This document shows, one piece after another, positions 21,023-34,300 of a stretch of 64,000 nucleotides of DNA; position 1 is the first letter of the stretch; the number at the start of each line of letters is the position of its first letter. The translations under genes were made by a program, and so were the position numbers. The stretch lies in assembly GCF_014203795.1 (NCBI RefSeq), contig NZ_JACHJU010000008.1, positions 1-64,000 on the forward strand, in the 5' to 3' direction. The DNA comes from Streptosporangium album (GTDB lineage Bacteria; Actinomycetota; Actinomycetes; Streptosporangiales; Streptosporangiaceae). Under the pieces are notes generated by a model. That model had not been told where the DNA came from and ran no database searches. It saw only the letters and a program-made list of their open reading frames with translations.

Positions 21023-24000
21023 TTCGCCAAGCAGGGCGGCCTGTCCCCGGACGGGCGTTGTAAGGCGTTCTCCAACGCCGCCGACGGAACGGGATGGGCG
21101 GAGGGCGTCGGCGTCCTGCTCCTGGAACGGCTGTCGGACGCGCGCCGCCACGGGCACGAGGTGCTGGCCGTACTGCGTGGTTCCGCCGTCAACTCCGACG
21201 GGGCCTCCAACGGCCTGACCGCCCCCAGCGGCGCCTCCCAGAAGCGGGTGATCGGGCAGGCCCTGCGCAGCGCCGGCCTGACCCCGGCGGATGTGGACGT
21301 GGTCGAGGCGCACGGGACCGGCACCACCCTGGGCGATCCGATCGAGGCCCAGGCGGTGCTGGAGACGTACGGCCAGGACCGCGAGAGGCCGCTGCTGCTC
21401 GGGTCCATCAAGTCGAACATCGGTCACAGCCAGGCGGCCGCCGGTGTCGCGGGTGTGATCAAGATGGTGATGGCCATGCGGCAGGGGATCGTGCCGCGGA
21501 CGTTGCACGCCGGCGAGCGCACGTCCCGGGTCGACTGGTCGGCCGGCGCCGTGGAACTGGTGACCTCGCCGGTGGAATGGCCCGAGAGCGGTCGTCTGCG
21601 CCGGGCGGGTGTGTCGTCGTTCGGGATCGGCGGCACCAACGCGCACGTGATCATCGAGGACGTCCCGGCCCCTGAACCAGGGACGGCATCCGGCATGGTA
21701 CCGGCGGTTGTGCCGTGGGTGGTCTCCGCCAAGAGCGAGGCCGCGCTCGGCGCCCAGATCGAACGGCTGATGTCCTTCGAGACCGGGGCGGATCCGGCCG
21801 ATCTCGGATACTCGCTGCTGACGGCTCGCTCGGTATTCGCCCACCGGGCCGTCCTGCTGGCCACCGGCGACGGCGTGGTCGAGGCCGCACGTGGTGTGGC
21901 CGGTCCGCCCGGCGCGCTGGCGGTGCTGTTCGCGGGACAGGGTGCGCAGCGGATCGGGATGGGCCGCGACCTCGCCGCCCGGTTCCCGGTCTTCGCCCAC
22001 GCGCTCGACGACATTCTCACGCGGCTGCCCGAAGGCCTGAAGCAGGTGATGTACGGCGAGGATCCGGAGCTGTTGGACCGTACCGAGTTCGCCCAGCCGG
22101 CGCTCTTCGCGATCGAGGTCGCGCTCTTCCGCCTGATCGAGTCCTGGGGCGTGACGCCTGACCTGCTGCTGGGGCACTCGATCGGCGAGATCGCCGCCGC
22201 CCATGTGGCCGGTGTGCTCTCCCTGGCCGACGCCTGCACGCTGGTCGCGGCCCGTGGCCGCCTGATGCAGCGGCTGCCTGAGGGCGGGACGATGGTGTCC
22301 GTACAGGCCGGCGAGACTGAGGTCGAGCCGCTGCTGGAGAGCGGAGCCGTCATCGCCGCGGTGAACGGGCCGTCGTCCGTCGTGATCGCCGGGGACGAGG
22401 ACGCCGTCCTTGAGACCACCGCGCGCTTCGCCAAGTCCACCCGCCTGCGCGTGAGCCACGCTTTCCACTCGCCGCTGATGGAACCGATGCTCGCGGAGTT
22501 CAGGGAGATCGTCGAGGGGCTGATCTTCCACGAGCCGAGGACGCCGATCATCTCCACCGTGACCGGCGAGCCGGTCGACGCCGCGTACCTGTGCTCGCCG
22601 CAGTACTGGGTGGACCATGTCGTGCGTCCGGTGCGGTTCGCCGCGGCGGTGCGCGCCGCCGGAGCCGAGCTGTTCCTGGAGCTCGGTCCCGACGGCGGGC
22701 TCTCGGCCCTCGTCCATCAGAATCTCTCGGACGTCGCCGCCTTCCCGATCCTGCGCAGGGACCGAGGCGAGGAAGAGACTGCGCTCACCGCTGTCGCCCG
22801 GCTGCACGTGCACGGCGTGCCGGTGCGCTGGCAGGAACTGGTCCCGGCCGCGCGCCGCGTGGACCTGCCGACCTACGCCTTCCAGAGGGAGCGGTACTGG
22901 CCCAAGCTCTCGCAGGTCGCGGGCGACGTCACCGCCGCCGGGCTGGACCGGCCGCGTCACCCGCTGCTCGGCGCGGCCACGGAGTTGCCCGACACCGGCG
23001 GATTCCTGTTCACCGGCATGGTCTCGACCGCCGCGCATCCCTGGCTGGCCGATCATGTGGTGGCCGGTCAGGTGCTGCTCCCCGGCACGGCCTTCGTCGA
23101 ACTGGCGCTCGGGGCCGGTGACGAGGTCGGCTGCGGCCTGCTGGAGGAGCTCACGCTCACCTCCCCGCTCGTGCTGCCAGAGCGGGGAGGTGTCCAGGTG
23201 CGGGTGGCGCTCGGCGCCGACGCGGGCGGCAGCCGTACGGTCGGCGTGTACTCCCGTCCCGAGGGCGAGCCGGACGCGCCGTGGATCCAGCATGCCACCG
23301 GCGTGCTGTCGTCTGGTGTGCCGAGCGCCCAGGACGCCGGATGGTCCCACGCGGACGCCGTTCCGGTCGATCTCGACGGCTTCTACGAGCGGCGGGCGGA
23401 GGCGGGTTTCTCGTACGGCCCGGCGTTCCAGGGGGTGCGTGCCGCCTGGCGGACCGAGCGGGAGGTGTTCGCCGAGGTCGCCCTGCCGGAAGACGCCGAC
23501 GCCGGCTCCTACGGTCTGCATCCCGCGCTGCTCGATGCCGCGCTGCAGGTGGCATCCCTGGCCGGGCTCGACGAGGCTGGGCTGCTGCCGTTCGCCTGGA
23601 GCGGGGTGTCCCTGCACGCGTCCGGCGCGTCGGCGCTCCGGGTCCGGATGAGCTTGGCTGGTCAGGACACGATCACGCTGGTCGTGGCCGATGCGGGGGG
23701 CGTGGTCGCCTCGGTGCGCTCCCTCGCCTTCCGTGCGCCCAGCCGTACGGCACGCGCCGGCGGCGGGCCGCTGCTGCGGCTGGACTGGCAGCCCGCGGCG
23801 GCATCCGGGGAGCCTGCGGCCAGGCGGTGGTCGGTGCTCGGCCCGGACGAGTGGGGTCTGGCCGCTGCCCTGCGCGAGGCGGGGCACGCGGTGGAGACCG
23901 GTTCCGCTGCGGAGGTGACGCTCGTGCCGATGGCGATCCCCGCCGGGAACGACGTTCCGCTCGCCGTACGGTCGGCGACCTCGACGGTGCTGGCCCGGCT

Positions 24001-25320
24001 GCAGGAGGCAGGAAGCGGCGAGCGCATCGTCTTCGTGACCTCAGGGGCGATGGACACCGCGCCCGACCCGGTCGCGGCGGCGGTCTGGGGCCTCGTGCGT
24101 TCGGCGCAGGTGGAGAACCCGGGGCGGTTCGTCCTGCTGGACCTCGACCCCGATCACCTCGACGGCCGGACGCTGGCCGCGGCGCTCGACTCCGCGGAGC
24201 CGCAACTGGCGGTGCGCGACGGTCTGCTCAAGGTGCCGCGACTGATCAGAGCCGACGCCCCCGCTGCGGATGACGTCGCGACGACCTGGAGTGCCGATGG
24301 CACCGTGCTGGTCACCGGCGGCCTGAGCGGCCTCGGCGCGCTCGTCGCCCGCCACCTCGTCACCGAACACGGTGTACGCCACCTGACCTTGGCCGGTCGT
24401 CGCGGCCCGGACACCGAGGGCGCCGCTGACCTGGTGGCGGATCTGACCGACCTGGGCGCCGAGGTCATGGCCGTCACCTGCGACGTGTCCGACCGTGACG
24501 CCCTGGCCCGGCTGATCGCCGCGATCCCACCGGAGCACCCCCTCACCGGCGTGGTCCACGCCGCCGGAGTGATCGACGACGCCCCGGCCGAGACCCTGCC
24601 CCCGGAACGGATGGAAGCCGTACTCCGTCCCAAGGTGGACGGTGCCTGGCACCTGCACGAACTTACCCGCGACCTCGGCCTGACCGCGTTCGTGGTGTTC
24701 TCCTCGGTCTCCGCGATCCTCGGCAGCGGCGGCCAGGCGAGCTACACCGCCGCGAACGCCTTCCTCGACGCTCTCGTACGGCAGCGCGCCGCCCAGGGTC
24801 TGCCGGGCATGTCCATCGCGTGGGGTCCCTGGGCGCAGGACACGGGGATGACCAGCGCCCTCACCGACACGGACCTGCGCCGAATGGCCAGGTTCGGCCT
24901 GCGACCGCTCTCCGCAGATCAGGGACTCGCCTGGTTCGATGCCGCCCTGGTGAGCCCGGAACCGGTGCTGGTGGCAGCCCGGGTGGACCGGGCAGCGCTG
25001 CGGGCACAGCGCCGGGTCCCGGCGGTGTTGCGCGCGCTCGTCCCCGCGCCCATGCGCCAGGCGGCCGCCCCCGCTCCCAGCGAGTTCTCGGGAGAGGAAG
25101 CGTCCACGCTGGTGCTCGCGCAGGTGGCGGCCGTTCTGGGGCATGCCTCCGCGAACGCGATCTCGCCGGACCTGACCTTTCAGGACCTCGGCCTCGACTC
25201 CCTCACCTCGGTGGAGCTGCGCAATCGGCTGATCGAGGCAACAGGACTGCGCCTGCCCGCCACACTGGTGTTCGATCACCCGACCCCGGCGGCGGTGGCC
25301 CGCTTCATCCACGGCCGGTT
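20429..25320 (+). other. PKS module 1: KS(interrupted)-AT(malonyl)-DH-KR-ACP
   Basis: KS about 20429-21655: Cys at 20906-20908 before the TAG, HGTGT His at 21311 and NIGHS His at 21425 after it. AT about 21920-22890 with GHSIGE and HAFH. DH about 22950-23740 with His in [12 protein letters not shown] and Asp in [12 protein letters not shown] about 24297-24850 with GGLSGLG (slightly unusual), IDD (B-like), FSS and GQASY. ACP about 25100-25310 with LGLDSL. Predicted output: enoyl unit, if the KS is made intact. Confidence 0.85.
21020..21022 (+). other. In-frame TAG stop codon inside module 1 ketosynthase
   Basis: The codon between CTG and TTC in ATC-TTC-CTG-TAG-TTC-GCC-AAG. Other KS domains in this window have Asp, Glu or Gly here (FIDF, FIEF, FIGF), so GAG to TAG is a one-base change. 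Frame and family similarity are intact on both sides. Confidence 0.95.
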
Positions 25321-28300
25321 CGATGGCGTCGAGTCCGCGGCTCCCGTGCACGTCACGGCTCCTGTCACCGGAGACCCGATCGTCATCGTCGGCATGGCCT
25401 GCCGGTATCCGGGCGGCGTCACCTCACCGGAACAGCTCTGGGAGCTGGTCGCCGAGGGCAGGGACGCCATCTCCGGCTTCCCCGCCGACCGCGGTTGGGA
25501 ACTCCAGGACACCTCGTTCGCACGCGCAGGCGGATTCCTGTACGACGCGGCCGAATTCGACGCGCAGTTCTTCGGCATCTCACCCCGCGAGGCCCTCGCG
25601 ATCGACGCCCAGCAGCGGCTGCTGCTGGAGACCTCCTGGGAAGCCATCGAACGGGCGGGCATCGACCCGCTCTCCCTGAAGGGCAGCCCGACCGGTGTCT
25701 TCGCCGGGATGATGTACCACGACTACCCATCCACCGGGGACGTCGTCAACGGGACGACGGGCAGCATCACCTCCGGCCGTGTGTCGTACACGCTGGGCCT
25801 GGAGGGCCCGGCGGTGACCGTGGACACGGCGTGCTCGTCGTCGCTGGTGGCGCTGCATATGGCGGCCCAGGCGCTCCGCTCGGGGGAATGCTCGCTGGCG
25901 CTGGCGGGCGGTGTGACGGTGATGTCCACGCCGGACACCTTTGTCGGCTTCTCCCGCCAGGGCGGGCTGAGCTCTGACGGGCGATGCAAGGCGTTCTCCG
26001 ACAGCGCCGACGGCGTGGGCTGGTCGGAGGGCGTGGGCGTGCTCGTGCTGGAACGGCTGTCCGGCGCTCGGCGCAATGGTCACCAGGTGCTCGCGGTGGT
26101 CCGTGGCTCCGCGATCAACCAGGACGGCGCGTCCAACGGCCTGACGGCGCCGAACGGTCCGTCGCAGCAGCGGGTGATCCATCAGGCGCTGGCCGGTGCG
26201 GGACTGTCCCATACGGATGTCGACGTGGTCGAGGCCCATGGGACGGGGACCACCCTGGGCGACCCGATCGAGGCCCAGGCGCTGCTCGCCACCTACGGTC
26301 AGGACCGTGATCGTCCCCTGCTTCTGGGGTCCATCAAGTCGAACATCGGTCACACGCAGGCCGCTGCCGGTGTGGCCGGTGTGATCAAGATGGTCATGGC
26401 GATGCGCGAGGGTGTGGTGCCGCGCACGTTGCACGTGGACGCGCCGTCGTCGCACGTGGACTGGACCGAAGGCGCTGTCGAACTGGTGACGTCGCCGGTG
26501 GAGTGGCCGGAGGGCGATCGTCCGCGCCGCGCGGGCGTGTCGTCGTTCGGGATCAGCGGCACCAACGCCCACGTGATCATCGAGCAGGGGCCGTCGGTTG
26601 CCGCGGCTGAGGCCCCCGCGGGCGGGCCCGTCCCGTGGGTCGTGTCCGGCCGTACGGCAGGCGCGTTGCGAGCGCAGGCGGCGCGGTTGCTGTCGCACGT
26701 CGAGAGCTCGCCCGGCGTGGGATTGGCCGAGGTGGGACTGTCGCTGGCGACTGCTCGCTCGGCATTCGAACACCGCGCGGCCGTGGTGGGTGCTGATCGT
26801 GCGGAGATGGTGCTGGGGCTGGTCGCGCTGGCTGAGGACGGGCCGGCCGCGGGTGTGGTGACCGGATCGGCGGGAGGTCCGGCGAAGCTCGCGTTCCTGT
26901 TCACGGGCCAGGGGAGCCAGCGCGCGGGGATGGGCCGGGAGCTGTACGACCGCTTCCCGGTGTTCGCGGAGGCGATGGACGAGGTGAGTGCCGAGCTCGG
27001 CGCGTCGTTGTTCACCGAAACAGAGTTGCTGGATCAGACGGGGTGGGCGCAGCCGGCGTTGTTCGCGTTGGAGACGGCGCTGTTCCGGCTCGTCGAATCG
27101 TGGGGCGTGCGTCCGGATGTTCTGGCCGGGCACTCGATCGGGGAGATCACGGCAGCGCATGTGGCCGGGGTGCTGTCCCTGAAGGACGCGTGCACGTTGG
27201 TGGCGGCCCGGGCCCGGTTGATGCAGGCCCTTCCCCCTGGTGGGGCGATGGTGGCGGTGCAGGCCGGCGAGGAGGAGGTCGCCGGTCTGCTTTCCGGGCG
27301 TGAGGTGTCGGTCGCCGCGGTGAACGGCCCGGCCTCGACGGTGATCTCCGGGGTGGAGGACGCGGTGGTCGAGGTGGCCGCCGTTCTGGAGTCCCGCGGC
27401 GTACAGACCCGCCGGTTGCGGGTGTCGCACGCCTTCCACTCGCCGTTGATGGACCCGATGCTGAACGACTTCCGTGCCGTTGCGGAGACGCTGACCTACC
27501 ACCCGCCGCGGATCCCGATCGTGTCCACGCTGACCGGGCAGGTGGCCTCCGCGGAGGAGCTGTGCTCGCCGGACTACTGGGGGGACCAGGCCCGCCAGGC
27601 CGTACGGTTCGCCGACGCCGTTCGCGCCCTGCATGGTCTGGGCGTGCGGGCCTACCTGGAGCTCGGCCCCGATGGGGTGCTCACCGCGATGGCCGGAGAC
27701 ACGCTCGCCGACCCGGGCGCTTATGCGGTTCCGGCGCTGCGCAAGGGCCAGGACGAGCAGAAGACGATCATGACGGCGCTGGCCGGGCTGCACGTCCATG
27801 GGGTCCGGCTCGACTGGCATCCGGTGTTCCCCAGCACCAGGAAGGTGGAGTTGCCCACGTACGCCTTCCAGAAGGAGCGCTTCTGGCCGAGCGCCCGGCG
27901 CGGCGGGGACGCACGTGGGTTGGGGCTGGGATCGGTGCTCCACCCGCTACTCGGGGCAGTGGTGGCGTCGCCGGAGTCCGGTGGGGTGGTGCTGACCGGC
28001 CGGTTGTCGGCGTCGGCCCACCCGTGGATCGCCGATCACCGGATTCTGGGCCGGGTGCTGCTGCCCGGAACCGGGTTCGTCGAGCTGGTCGTCCGCGCGG
28101 GTGACGAGGTCGGCTGCGCGGTGGTCGAGGAACTGGCATTGCAGGCACCGCTGACCTTGCCCGACTCCGGTGGGGTTCAGGTCCAAGTGGTGGTCGACGG
28201 CGCCGACGAGTCCGGCAGGCGCGCGGTGCGCGTGTACTCGCGGGCGGACGAGCACGACGGCGGCGAATGGACGCTGCACGCGCAGGGTGTGCTCGTGGAG

Positions 28301-31300
28301 CGGGCGGCGGAGCCAGGCTTCGACCTCGTGCAGTGGCCGCCGGTGGGCGCGACCGAGCTCGACCTCGCGGGCGCCTACGAGCGGCTGGTCGAGGTCGGTT
28401 ACGGCTATGGACCCGCGTTCCGGGCCTTGCGTACGGCATGGCGCCGGGGAGAAGAGCTGTACGCCGAGGTCGTTCTGGATGAGCGGGCGGCTGCCGAGGC
28501 TGGACGGTTCGGGATGCACCCTGCCCTCTTGGACGCGGCGATGCACGTGTCGCTGTTCGACCCCTCCGGCGTTGCCGGTGGCGGGCGGGCGGTGCTGCCG
28601 TTCGTGTGGCGGCAGGTGGCCTTGCACGCGGCGGGTGCCTCGACGGTGCGCGTGCGGGTGCGGCATACAGGTGAGTACACGTTGACCTTGAACGTGGCCG
28701 ATGAGAACGGGCGTCCGGTGCTGTCGGCCGGGTCGATGGTGGGGCGTCCGGTGTCGGCGGAGCAGTTGGGCGGAGCGGGCGAGCGGTCCCTGTTCCGGGT
28801 GACGTGGAACCCGATCGAGCTGCCCGCTGCTGCCGACGAGGCCGGACCGGCTGAGCTGCTGGACTGCTCGGAGCGGCCCGCCGGTGACGTGCCGGACGTA
28901 GTGCGTTCCGTGGCCGGTGACGTACTGGAAGCGCTGCAGAGGTGGTTGGAGAGCTCGGCTTTGGGGCCCTTGGTGGTGGTGACCAGGGGTGCGGTGGCGG
29001 TTGGTCAGGGCGAGGGCGCCGATGTGGCGATCGCGCCGGTGTGGGGGTTGGTGCGCGCGGCGCAGGCCGAGCATCCGGGCCGGTTCGTGCTTCTGGACCT
29101 GGAGGAGGGACAGGACAGGGACGCGGCGGTGCGTACGGCCGTGGCAAGCGGTGAGCCGGAGCTCGCGGTGCGATCGGGGGCGTTCCTGGTGCCGCGGCTC
29201 GTCAGGATGGCCCAGCCCCGGGTCGGCGGTTCCGCCGCTGAGCCGTACCTGGACTCGACCGGGCAGCCTGGCGGCTTCATCGGGGCGGCCGCAGTGCCGT
29301 ACATCGGCTCACCGGAGGTGGCCGGGGGAACGGTGCTCGTGACGGGCGGTACCGGCGGGTTGGGGGCGTTGCTGGCTCGTCGCCTGGTGACCGATCACGG
29401 CGTGCGGTCGCTGCTGCTGGTGAGCCGGCGGGGACCGGCGGCCAAGGGGGCCAAGCGGCTGGTGGAGGAGCTGACCGCCCTCGGGGCCGAGGTCCGGGTG
29501 GTGGCCTGCGACGTCGCCGATCGGGAGTCACTGGCGCAGGTCGTGGGATCGGCGCCGCTGGTGGGCGTCGTCCATGCGGCGGGCGTGGCGGACAACGCGA
29601 TGGTGGAGTCGTTGTCTCCGGAACGGCTGGACGCGGTGCTGCGGCCGAAGGCGGACGCGGCATGGCACCTGCACGAGCTGACGCGAGATCTGCCGCTGGC
29701 GATGTTCGTCCTGGTGTCGTCGGCGGGTGGCCTGGTGCTGGCGGCGGGCCAGGGCAACTACGCGGCGGCCAATGTGTTCCTGGACGCGCTGGCGGCCCAT
29801 CGGCGGTCGTGCGGGCTGGTGGCGACGTCGCTGGCCTACGGGCTGTGGGATGTGGCCACCGGGATGAGCGCGGAGTTGTCCGATGCCGACCGTGATCGGC
29901 TGGCCCGGCTAGGACTGCCTGCGTTGTCCGCGGACGAGGGGAGGCGGCTGTTCGATCTGAGCCTGCGTGCGGACGAAGCGATGACGGTGCCGCTGCGGGT
30001 AGACGTTGAGGTACTGCGGAGCCGCGGCGAGCAGGTGCCTGCGTTGCTGCGAGGGCTGGTGCCCACGGCCAGGCGGGCGGTGCGCGCGGTCGCCGGCGGC
30101 GGCGATGAGGGTGGGTTCAGGCGGCGAGTGACCGGTCTGGACGAGGCCGAGCGCCATCGGGTGCTGGACGAGCTGGTACGACGGCATGTGGCGGCGGTGC
30201 TGGGGCACGCGTCCTTGGACGCGGTCGGTCCCGATCAGGCCTTCAGCAAGATGGGACTGGACTCACTGGCCGCGGTGGAACTCCGCAACCAACTGGCCGC
30301 CGCGACCGGGTTGTCGTTGCCGGCCACGATGGTCTTCGACTACCCGACGTCACGCAGCGTCGCGGATCTCCTGGCCGCTGAGCTCTCCGGGGCGGTGGAG
30401 TCCGAGCCGGTGGCGGAGCTGCCGGTGATGCGGTCGGTGGCGGATGATCCGGTCGTGATCGTGGGGATGGCGTGCCGGTATCCGGGTGGGGTGGTTTGTC
30501 CGGAGGATCTGTGGCGGTTGGTGATGGAGGGGACTGATGCGATCAGTGGGTTCCCGGTGAATCGGGGGTGGGATCTGGAGGGGATCTATGATCCGGATCC
30601 TGGTCGGGTGGGGACGTCGTATACGCGTCATGGTGGGTTTTTGCATGAGGCGGATGAGTTCGATGCGGGGTTCTTCGGGATTTCGCCGCGTGAGGCTTTG
30701 GCGGTTGATCCGCAGCAGCGGTTGTTGCTTGAGGTGTCGTGGGAGGCGGTGGAGCGGGCGGGGATCGAGCCGGGGTCGTTGCGCGGTAGCCGTACTGGCG
30801 TGTTCACCGGGGTGATGTACAACGACTACGGCCTGGCCTTGGGCAACGCGGCCGGTCGGCTGCACCAGGTCGCCGTCGGCGAGGTCGTCGAGGGGCTCGG
30901 CCAGCGTGACGCCGTCGAAGGCTACGAAGGCACCGGCACCGCACCGAGCGTGGCCTCCGGCCGGGTGTCGTACACGCTGGGGCTGGAGGGTCCGGCGGTG
31001 ACCGTGGACACCGCGTGCTCGTCGTCGCTGGTGGCGCTGCATCTGGCGGCGCAGGCGCTGCGCTCCGGAGACTGCTCGCTGGCGCTGGCGGGCGGAGCGA
31101 CCGTGATGTCCACGCCGAACACCTTCATCGGATTCGCGCGCCAGCGCGGGCTGTCCGTCGACGGCCGGTGCAAGTCGTTCTCCGACAGCGCCGACGGCGT
31201 GGGCTGGGCGGAGGGCGTCGGCGTGCTCGTCCTGGAACGGCTGTCGGACGCCCGGCGCAACGGCCACCAGGTGCTGGCCGTGCTGCGCGGCTCGGCGGTG

Positions 31301-34300
31301 AATCAGGACGGCGCGTCCAACGGCCTGACGGCGCCGAACGGTCCGTCGCAGCAGCGGGTGATCCGTCAGGCGCTGGCCGGCGCGGGGCTGTCGGCCTCGG
31401 ACGTCGATGTGGTCGAGGCACACGGGACGGGGACCCGGCTGGGCGATCCGATCGAGGCGCGTGCCCTGATGTCCACGTACGGCCAGAGCCGTACCGGTGA
31501 TCAGCCGTTGCTTCTCGGCTCCGTGAAGTCGAACATCGGTCACACGCAGGCCGCTGCCGGTGTGGCCGGTGTGATCAAGATGGTCATGGCGATGCGCGAG
31601 GGTGTGGTGCCGCGCACGTTGCACGTGGACGCGCCGTCGTCGCACGTGGACTGGACCGAAGGCGCCGTCGAACTGGTGACGTCGCCGGTGGAGTGGCCGG
31701 AGGGCGATCGTCCGCGCCGCGCGGGCGTGTCGTCGTTCGGGATCAGCGGCACCAACGCCCACGTGATCATCGAGCAGGGGCCGGTGGTCGCCGAAAGCAG
31801 GGTCGACGCCCGCGCGGAGGTGACTCGGGGCGTGGAGGCCGCCTCGGGTGCCGGGATTGCACCGGATGCGACCCTGGGGTCGCTGCCGGTGGTGGTGTCG
31901 GGTCGGACTGAGCAGGCGTTGCGGGCGCAGGCCGGGCGGCTGGCGTCCTTCGTGGGCGGCGAGTCGGGCGTGGGGCCGGCCGACGTCGCGTTCACGCTGG
32001 TGACGGCTCGATCGGCGTTCGAGCACCGGGCGGTGGTGGTCGCCGAGGACCGCGACGGTCTGCTGGGCGGGCTGAGAGCCCTGGCCGAGGATCGCCCCGG
32101 TGCCGGCGTGGTGCGCGGAGTGGCCGGCTCGGAGCCTCGGCTCGCGGTGCTGTTCACCGGTCAGGGAAGTCAGCGGGCGGGAATGGGCCGCGAACTGTAT
32201 GACCGCTTCCCGGTGTTCGCGCAGGCGTTGGACGAGGTGCTGGCCGAGTTCGACCCGTCGCTGCGGGAGGTGCTGTTCTCCGGGGCCGAACTGCTCGACC
32301 AGACCGGATGGGCGCAGCCGGCGCTCTTCGCCCTGGAGACGGCGCTGTTCAGGCTCGTCGAGGCGTGGGGTGTACGGCCGGGCGTGCTGGCGGGCCACTC
32401 GATCGGGGAGATCGCCGCGGCGCATGTGGCCGGAGTGTTGTCGTTGAAGGACGCGTGCACACTGGTGGCGGCGAGGGCGCGGTTGATGCAGGCGCTTCCC
32501 GCCGGTGGGGCGATGGTGGCGGTGCGGGCGTCCGAGGAGGAGGTCGCCGGACTGCTTTCCGAGGTGTCGATTGCTGCGGTGAACGGCCCGTCGTCCACCG
32601 TGATCGCCGGTGTTGAGAAGGCGGTGCTGGAGGCAGCTGCTGCTCTGGAGGCGCGGGGATTCAGAACACATCAGCTTCGGGTGTCGCATGCGTTCCATTC
32701 GCCGTTGATGGACCCGATGCTGGACGATTTCCGTGCCGTGGCCAGGAATCTCACCTACAACGCTCCGCGTATTCCGATCGTGTCCACGCTGACCGGGGAG
32801 CTGGCCACGGCTGAGCAGGTGTGCTCGCCTGACTACTGGGTGGACCAGGTTCGCCGGGCCGTACGGTTCGATGACGGTGTTCGTGCGCTGCACGCGCAGG
32901 GTGTGCGGGCCTATCTGGAGCTGGGGCCCGACGGGGTTCTCACGGCGATGGCCCGGGAAACCCTCGGCGCACTCGGCGACCAGGACGCGGTGCTGGTGCC
33001 GGTGCTGCGCAGGGACCGCGATGAGCAGCACACCGCGATGTCGGCGCTGGCCGAACTGCATGTCCATGGAGTGCGGCTCGATTGGCGTGCGGTGGTGCCG
33101 AGTGAGCGACCTGTGGAACTGCCCACGTACGCCTTCCAACGTCAGCGCTACTGGCCCGATGGCGCCGGCTCACGAGCGGGGGACGTGACGGCTGCGGGGT
33201 TGGCGGCTGCGGGCCATCCCCTACTCGGGGCTGCTGTTGGGCTGGCGGGGTTGGACAGCGTGCTACTGACCGGCCGGATCTCCTTCTCGTCGCATCCGTG
33301 GCTGGCAGATCACATGGTCGGCGGCACGGTGATCTTCCCCGGCACCGGGTTCCTGGAGTTGGCGATCCGAGCGGGTGATCAGGTCGGCTGTGACGTCGTC
33401 GAGGAGTTGACCTTGACGACCCCGCTGGTGCTGGGTGAGCGGGATGCGGTGGCCGTGCAGGTGTGGGTGGCGGCGCCGGATGAGTCGGGTCGTCGTGATC
33501 TGGGTGTCTACGGACGAGCGGCCGAGGCCGGCGACGAGGTGCCGTGGGTACGGTATGCCACCGGTGTGCTGGCGGTGGACGGCCAGGCCGGGAAGCGGTT
33601 CGACGCCGGAGCATGGCCGCCGCCGGGTGCGTCCGTGATCGACGTGGCTGGGATTTACGAGCGGCTGGCCGAAGAGGGGTTCCACTACGGGCCGGTGTTC
33701 CAGGGGCTGCGGGCGGCCTGGCGGGGTGCCGACGGTGAGGTGTTCGCCGAGGTCGTGCTGCCCGAGCAGGTTGCTGATGCGGCGATGTTCGGCGTGCATC
33801 CGGCACTGCTGGACGCGGTCCTGCACGTGCTGCCGTTCGCCGGGCTGGGGGGTTGGGGCCTGGATGGTGCGGGGGGTGGCCGGTTGCCGTTCTCGTGGGG
33901 TGGGGTGTGTCTGCGGGCGAGCGGGGCGTCCGTATTGCGGGTGCGGCTGGCCGGGACGGGTGTCGATTCGGTCGCGTTGACGGCGGTGGATGCCGCTGGT
34001 GAGCCGGTGTTGTCGGTGGGGTCGTTGGTGTTGCGTCCGTTCTCGCCGGACCAGCTCGCCGCTGCGGGTGGTCGGGTGTCGGAGCGGGATGGGCTGTTCC
34101 GGCTGGAGTGGAGCACGCTCGCCGACCTGCCTGCGGCGGATGTGACGGTGGCCGGTCTGGAGGGGCTGGGGCCGGATCTTGTGGAGGCGTGGCCGGTCGA
34201 GGTTCATCCGGATCTGTCGGCGCTGGCCTCGGCCGGGCCGGTTCCCGGTGCTGTGCTGGCCGGGGTGGCCGGGCAGGGGATGGATGCGGTGGCAGGTGCG

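Noticed and set aside
21161-21163. GTG as a true start of a separate second PKS gene
   Set aside because: It lies in the middle of a ketosynthase, has no ribosome-binding site, and would produce a protein without the KS active-site Cys.
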